This document shows positions 8,701-11,356 of a stretch of DNA of 11,356 nt, piece after piece. Made by a program: the position numbers and the translations under genes. The first letter of the stretch is position 1; every line of letters begins with the position of its first letter. The notes beneath the pieces were generated by a model that was not told the origin of the DNA, ran no database searches, and saw nothing but the letters and a program-made list of their open reading frames with translations. This DNA comes from Gammaproteobacteria bacterium (GTDB taxonomy: Bacteria > Pseudomonadota > Gammaproteobacteria > Pseudomonadales > Cellvibrionaceae): assembly GCA_021151625.1 (NCBI GenBank), contig JAGKWY010000159.1:1-11356 (forward strand), written 5' to 3'.

Positions 8701-9234
8701 TTTACGACGCTCTTTATATTTGGAAATGCCAGCAGCTTCTTCAATATAAACGCGCAATTCTTCCGGCTTGGCTTCGATCAATTTGGAGATCATGCCCTGC
8801 TCAATAATCGCGTAGCTGCGCGGCCCAAGGCCGGTCCCCAAAAAGATGTCGGTAATATCGCGACGACGACACTTGGTGCCATTCAGGTAATAGCTATTAT
8901 CGCCATCGCGGGACACTTTGCGTTTGATACTGATTTCAGTAAAGGCGGCATATTCGCCAGTGAGGGTGGCATCCGAGTTGTCGAATACCAATTCGATAGA
9001 AGCCTGACCGACAGGCTTGCGGCCACTTGAGCCATTAAAAATAACGTCGGTCATGTTTTCGCCGCGCAGGTTTTTGGCGGAGGACTCCCCCATTACCCAG
9101 CGCACTGCGTCGATGATATTGGATTTGCCGCAACCATTGGGACCTACAACAGCGCACAAATTGCTGGGAAAGTTAACCGTCGTCGGGTCAACGAAAGATT
9201 TAAAGCCAGCCAGCTTGATGCACTTTAACCGCAT
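5725..9234 (-). CDS. smc: Chromosome partition protein Smc
   Basis: Smc is the ATPase of the Smc-ScpA-ScpB condensin, which compacts and segregates the chromosome; it dimerises through its hinge and engages its ATPase heads with ATP. The 1169-residue product has the full family layout. The N-terminal head has Walker A GPNGCGKS (31-38) and an IIEQGMIS segment (143-150). Coiled coil extends from about 170 to 510 and from 660 to 1000, with the hinge at about 515-655. The C-terminal head has the signature LSGGEK (from 1071) and Walker B ending in Asp1099-Glu1100 in the segment FCMLDEVDAP, followed by the D-loop. Both heads and hinge look intact, without frame breaks. The start at 9234 gives the canonical MRLKCIKLAGFKSF beginning; its ribosome site is modest (GGAA). 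The gene starts a transcription unit, since a terminator lies upstream and zipA and ligA follow. ScpA and ScpB are not in the window. Confidence 0.98.
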   Translation of the reverse strand: MRLKCIKLAGFKSFVDPTTVNFPSNLCAVVGPNGCGKSNIIDAVRWVMGESSAKNLRGENMTDVIFNGSSGRKPVGQASIELVFDNSDATLTGEYAAFTEISIKRKVSRDGDNSYYLNGTKCRRRDITDIFLGTGLGPRSYAIIEQGMISKLIEAKPEELRVYIEEAAGISKYKERRKDTESRMRRTQENLERLTDIRDELERQLSRLQRQAQAAEKYAEYKKEERLLKAQLQALKYQQLDIQAKAKQAGIRDLELRMESFVTDQVNKDTQIEKYRTQYTELGDKFNEVQGRYYAIGAEIARLEQSIQHANERARQLQADLDQTTRDSKEADENLAIDTQKAETWEAELLELEPELDLIKAAEETSSESLIDAEESMQRWQNEWDSFNQRASEPRQRAEVQQSRIQHLEQVQQRLLQRIEKLREEKNNLQEGSEDESINQLNEQLAEMDLLAEEKRARLDVQSEQLDTTRNDNNRLVNELDQVKSKLQTMRGRHASLEALQQAALGEKNKAVTQWLGQQGLSGNARLAEAVSVNDGWDKALETVLGSSLQAVCAENLDSVAGLLGDLTQGELVLFDTAAKTAAASFTKAKLLSDKVSASWDAQGVLAGIYIAEDLNEALALRKQLHAGESVITRDGIWLSPHWVRVTRDTDASSGVIARRQELEELSAHLVDAEEQVELLALQLEEGRATVKRLEQDRETLRREVDEQNRKYGELRSQLSAKQVRVEQINMRRERAENEIREAREQMEQEAEHLSEARMILSEAIEMMEQDTELRENLLQQRDDIRTGLDSARQRARHDKDKAHELAMRFQSVKTQLDSIRLGIGRLQEQTARLQERRENLLASIADNRDPVEEYKLELEASLAKRLSVEASLTEARRALETVEHELRNSEQARSRAEQEVQAVRAHLEQERLAAQMFEVQRATIVEQLQEEELNLEAILAEMPEGTEVKPLEEELEAIAGRIARLGPINLAAIDEYKTESERKNYLDAQNADLLEALETLENAIKRIDRETRTRFKETFDQVNKSLQELFPKVFGGGHAYLELTGDELLDTGIAIMARPPGKRNSTIHLLSGGEKALTAIALVFSIFRLNPAPFCMLDEVDAPLDDANVGRYARMVEEMSEHVQFIYITHNKNAMEMAHQLLGVTMHEPGVSRLVTVDVDEAAELAAV

Positions 9235-9276
9235 AGTTCCACATCACCATTATCTGTATCTAACCAGGTTTTTCCT

Positions 9277-9300
9277 GCTGGAAGCGCCCCCACTTCCAGC
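9277..9300 (-). other. Perfect 8-bp inverted repeat in the smc leader
   Basis: GCTGGAAG (9277-9284) and CTTCCAGC (9293-9300) form a perfect inverted repeat around an 8-base C-rich centre, 43 bases before the smc start codon. On the minus strand it is followed by AGGAAAAACC and not by a U run, so it is no intrinsic terminator. It could be an operator or an RNA hairpin in the smc 5' leader. No convincing sigma70 promoter could be placed in 9235-9375. Confidence 0.45.
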
Positions 9301-9376
9301 CTTACCTGTTCACTTTTTATCCACTGGCATTCATATCGCCTAGCTATTTGATTTAATTAATGTTTTTGAGAGTAGC

Positions 9377-9418
9377 AAAAAAAATCCCGCCCTGTAAAAA
9401 ACATTTAAGGGCGGGATT
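9377..9418 (-). terminator. Intrinsic terminator of the ccmH-ccmI unit
   Basis: A perfect 11-bp, GC-rich inverted repeat (9383-9393 with 9408-9418) with a 14-base loop lies 21 bases behind the ccmI stop codon. In the minus-strand direction it is followed by a run of T (9384-9377). There is no T run on the other side, so it acts on minus-strand transcripts. It separates ccmI from smc and implies that smc has its own promoter. Confidence 0.92.
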
Positions 9419-9438
9419 CTACACATTTACGCCACGCT

Positions 9439-10608
9439 TTACACCCGCCGTGAAACCAGCTCAATTTTGTCGAAGGCTCCCAGACTCATCGCAGGCGTCA
9501 TGGCCATGGACTCATTTAACAGCACAACACGGGGAAGCTCAGATACCTTAACGCGATCAATCGCCAGCGGCATCTTTGCCCCCTGGAATGCGCGCGCATA
9601 GACAAACACCACCTGATCCGGTGTCACCTGTACACCCTCAGCCAGTTTAACCATCACACCGATTTGCCGACCATTACGCGAAGCCTCCAACTGCTCCAAG
9701 GTCCCACCGGCATTAAAAAACAGAGTGGCAGCATGTTCGATACCTGAAGCCAGTGACTGGCCCGCTGGCGATTCAGCACCCACCAGCTTCACTACTCGCT
9801 CCCAATGCTTGATGGCATTGACGTAATCCTTTTTGCCGAAGGCATCTATGCCCGCCAAACCTAAGGCCATGGTGTTGTCCGGCTCAGCCTTAAGTACCTT
9901 GGCAACCAGATCATTAATAGCGGGATTGGTTTTGCGCTCATCGCGCAAAAACATTGCCTGGGCCAACTCCGCCATTACCATTGGTGATTCTTTATCGCGC
10001 TGCAAGACTTGCTGATACGCACCTACTGCCTTATCAAATTCATTCAGCTCCATGTAGTTGCGCGCAAGAAAAAACCAATACTGCAGATGATCCGGGACAT
10101 CAACCAAGCGAGCCTCAATCAGGCGATTAACCTCGCGCGTGCGCACCGGGTCAGGATTGCGCCCCGCTTTGATATCCTCCGCGTCCAACTGCTGCTTCAA
10201 CTCTTGCGCCTGTCGAACTTCTACATCTGCACTGCTACCGAGATGCTGGTACAGGCTCCATGCGCCGAACAGAATCGCCACCGCCACAAGCGCCAGGGTT
10301 TTAGAACCAAACTTTCCACCTGCACTGGGAAGCGCAGCACGGACACTGGCCTCATCCTCCAGCAAGGTGCGCTCTTGCTCCAACTTCAATTGATCATATT
10401 GGGCCTGATCAATTCGCCCTTCGGTTAACTGGGTATCCAGCTCACCGATATGTTCGCGAAACAAATGAATATTTTCCTCAAGACGGGCATTAACCTCAGT
10501 GGCAAGCGCCGCCGCTGTTACCTCTTTGCGCTGCCGCAACAACGGCCAAAACACAAAACCCAATGCAACAACACACAGGAGCGACGCCCCTAACCATAAG
10601 GACATCAT
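9439..10608 (-). CDS. ccmI: Cytochrome c maturation protein CcmI (TPR apocytochrome chaperone)
   Basis: CcmI captures apocytochrome c at the periplasmic side of the inner membrane and delivers it to the CcmF-CcmH heme ligation complex (System I). The 389-residue protein has a membrane helix at 3-22, a cytoplasmic coiled-coil-like loop (35-90) with the typical EHIGELDTQLTEGRID pattern, and a second helix at 103-120. A periplasmic part follows, with TPR-like helices at about 174-275 (YWFFLARNYMELNEFDKAVGAY). The C-terminal beta-rich domain (316-389) corresponds to the C-terminal region of the E. coli CcmH fusion. The start ATG overlaps the ccmH stop as ATGA, so the two are translationally coupled. 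E. coli fuses CcmH and CcmI; here they are separate, as in Pseudomonas. Confidence 0.92.
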   Translation of the reverse strand: MMSLWLGASLLCVVALGFVFWPLLRQRKEVTAAALATEVNARLEENIHLFREHIGELDTQLTEGRIDQAQYDQLKLEQERTLLEDEASVRAALPSAGGKFGSKTLALVAVAILFGAWSLYQHLGSSADVEVRQAQELKQQLDAEDIKAGRNPDPVRTREVNRLIEARLVDVPDHLQYWFFLARNYMELNEFDKAVGAYQQVLQRDKESPMVMAELAQAMFLRDERKTNPAINDLVAKVLKAEPDNTMALGLAGIDAFGKKDYVNAIKHWERVVKLVGAESPAGQSLASGIEHAATLFFNAGGTLEQLEASRNGRQIGVMVKLAEGVQVTPDQVVFVYARAFQGAKMPLAIDRVKVSELPRVVLLNESMAMTPAMSLGAFDKIELVSRRV

Positions 10609-11111
10609 TTAGATTTCTCCTGCTTATTTTTATCATTAGAGTCATTATTCAATAAAGCATCCAGACGCGCCCGCTCCTGCTGAGACAAGCCGGTTTCTAC
10701 CTCTTGCGCCAGGCGACGACGTTTGCGCACAAGCAGCCAAAGAAACAAGGCACCAAACACCAACAATAAAACCGGTGCCGCCCACAACAATATAGTTGCA
10801 GGGCTCAAGCGCGGACGATACAAAATAAATTCGCCATAGCGCTCTACCATAAAATTAGTTATTTCCTGATCTGACTTGCCCGCATCAATCATCAAATAAA
10901 GCTCGTTGCGCAAATCCATAGCAATAGGGGAATCGGAACCGGATAAATTTTGGTTTTGACATTTCGGACAGCGCATTTCATCAATAAAGCTTTGGTAGCG
11001 CTGGCGATCAATTTCGCTTTTAAATTCGTGCACCTCAATTGCCGCAAAACTAATGTGTGAGCCCAAAAGCAGGCTTAAGGCAACAACTACTTTTATTAGA
11101 ATCTTGTACAT
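10605..11111 (-). CDS. ccmH: Cytochrome c maturation thiol oxidoreductase CcmH (CcmH/CycL/Ccl2 type)
   Basis: CcmH keeps the CXXCH cysteines of apocytochrome c reduced and works with CcmF and CcmI in heme attachment. The 168-residue protein has a signal peptide ending near SFA-A (23/24). The active-site motif RCPKCQNQNL follows, with Cys48 and Cys51 (family consensus LRCxxCQN; here Met replaces Leu), and then a three-helix periplasmic domain with MDLRNELYLMIDAGKSD and the RYGEFILYRP segment (91-100). A membrane helix at 105-127 is followed by a charged cytoplasmic tail (128-168). The ATG at 11111 gives a proper signal peptide and has GGAA upstream. Neither ccmG/dsbE nor ccmF lies directly before it; a divergent tRNA gene does, so the pair seems to have its own promoter. 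Confidence 0.95.
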   Translation of the reverse strand: MYKILIKVVVALSLLLGSHISFAAIEVHEFKSEIDRQRYQSFIDEMRCPKCQNQNLSGSDSPIAMDLRNELYLMIDAGKSDQEITNFMVERYGEFILYRPRLSPATILLWAAPVLLLVFGALFLWLLVRKRRRLAQEVETGLSQQERARLDALLNNDSNDKNKQEKSK

Positions 11112-11144
11112 GACTTATTCCAGATACCTAAAAAATTCCCGGCG

Positions 11145-11153
11145 AGTATAACA
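11145..11153 (-). promoter_or_regulatory. Candidate extended -10 promoter for ccmH-ccmI
   Basis: The minus strand reads TGTTATACT here, which fits the extended -10 pattern TGnTATAAT with one mismatch. It is followed by a GC-rich stretch and would start RNA about 25 bases before the ccmH ATG. The -35 position is poor (TTTCCT at best). The position is sensible because no co-directional gene lies upstream. Confidence 0.45.
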
Positions 11154-11160
11154 ACTCCGT

Positions 11161-11189
11161 GTCGTCGCAGGAAAGCTTGCTTGCGAGAC
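11161..11189. repeat. Imperfect palindrome between ccmH and the tRNA gene
   Basis: GTC-G-TCGCA on the left pairs with TGCGA-GAC on the right with one bulged base, around a centre that contains AAGC-TT-GCTT. It could be a dispersed REP-type element or a protein-binding palindrome lying just upstream of the candidate ccmH promoter. A single copy is visible in this window, so repeat status is unproven. Confidence 0.35.
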
Positions 11190-11223
11190 CAAAAACTAAT
11201 CACAAGTGTTTGTTTTCCATCCA

Positions 11224-11297
11224 TTTTTTGCTTTTTTTTCAAAAAAATGACGAAACCATTAAAAAAAGGTTGACCCATAGTTTTACATGATTAGAAT
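11224..11297 (+). promoter_or_regulatory. Strong sigma70-type promoter with UP-like region for the tRNA gene
   Basis: The -35 element TTGACC (11270-11275) and the -10 element TAGAAT (11292-11297) are separated by 16 bases and each miss the consensus by one base. Long A and T runs (11224-11267) upstream resemble an UP element. The stretch after the -10 box is ACGCGCC, a GC-rich discriminator of the type found at stable-RNA promoters under stringent (ppGpp) control. Transcription should begin near 11304. Confidence 0.82.
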
Positions 11298-11318
11298 ACG
11301 CGCCACCAACAAGGTGAG

Positions 11319-11330
11319 CGCTGAAAAGCG
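11319..11330 (+). other. Small GAAA-loop hairpin in the tRNA 5' leader
   Basis: CGCT (11319-11322) pairs with AGCG (11327-11330) around a GAAA tetraloop, a stable GNRA loop, 9 bases before the mature tRNA start. It could help RNase P or RNase E processing of the precursor. This is inference from folding by eye. Confidence 0.4.
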
Positions 11331-11339
11331 TGAAATCTT

Positions 11340-11356
11340 GGGCGGTTAGCTCAGTT
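11340..11356 (+). tRNA. tRNA gene, 5' end only (cut by the window edge)
   Basis: The sequence from 11340 reads as the first 17 bases of a tRNA: a 7-base acceptor strand GGGCGGT, U8 and A9, then the D-arm start GCTCAGTT with conserved A14. The anticodon lies outside the window. Sequences beginning this way include valine and lysine tRNAs, so I do not name the isotype. The promoter directly upstream supports a real gene, and others may follow it. Confidence 0.85.

Noticed and set aside
9017..9343. 108-residue plus-strand frame across the smc start
   Set aside because: Most of it is antisense to the Smc Walker A region; the rest covers the leader hairpin.
11096..11278. 60-residue minus-strand frame upstream of ccmH
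   Set aside because: It lies in the AT-rich tRNA/ccmH intergenic region, runs through the promoter elements and shows no domain.

Overview
The window looks like ordinary chromosomal housekeeping DNA from a gammaproteobacterium that uses Smc rather than MukB. The smc-zipA-ligA order is classical for that group. Overall gene flavour and moderate GC suggest a Cellvibrio-like (Cellvibrionales) bacterium, but that assignment is inference from memory of protein families, not from a search. I see no insertion sequence, prophage, CRISPR array or defence cassette.

Layout, read along the minus strand from high to low coordinates. At the right edge a tRNA gene begins on the plus strand (11340, cut by the window end) behind a strong sigma70-type promoter with a GC-rich discriminator. 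Divergent from it are ccmH and ccmI (11111 to 9439), which overlap by 4 bases and end at a strong intrinsic terminator (9383-9418). They encode the apocytochrome-handling and thiol-reducing parts of the cytochrome c maturation system. After a 204-base gap with an 8-bp-stem hairpin come smc (chromosome condensation), zipA (anchor of the FtsZ ring) and ligA (NAD-dependent DNA ligase). Behind them, nearly without gaps, lie a small lipoprotein resembling a lytic transglycosylase and an unrecognised 141-residue cytosolic protein. Next are hemB (porphobilinogen synthase, zinc type) and a small membrane-anchored protein with a DUF3012-like C-terminus.

The outstanding anomaly is ligA. Its two halves are in different reading frames, and roughly 80 codons are missing at the junction near 3582-3594. 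They encode nucleotidyltransferase motifs IV and V and the beginning of the OB fold. As it stands the gene cannot make a working ligase. Because NAD-dependent ligase is normally essential in bacteria, this is either an assembly or sample artefact or a real lesion covered by another ligase.

Secondary points are the very acidic, tyrosine-rich linker of ZipA and a ccmH-ccmI pair separated from the rest of the ccm genes. There are also several hairpins outside or at the edges of coding sequence, and a transglycosylase-like lipoprotein with divergent motifs. I found no convincing new multi-gene system here.
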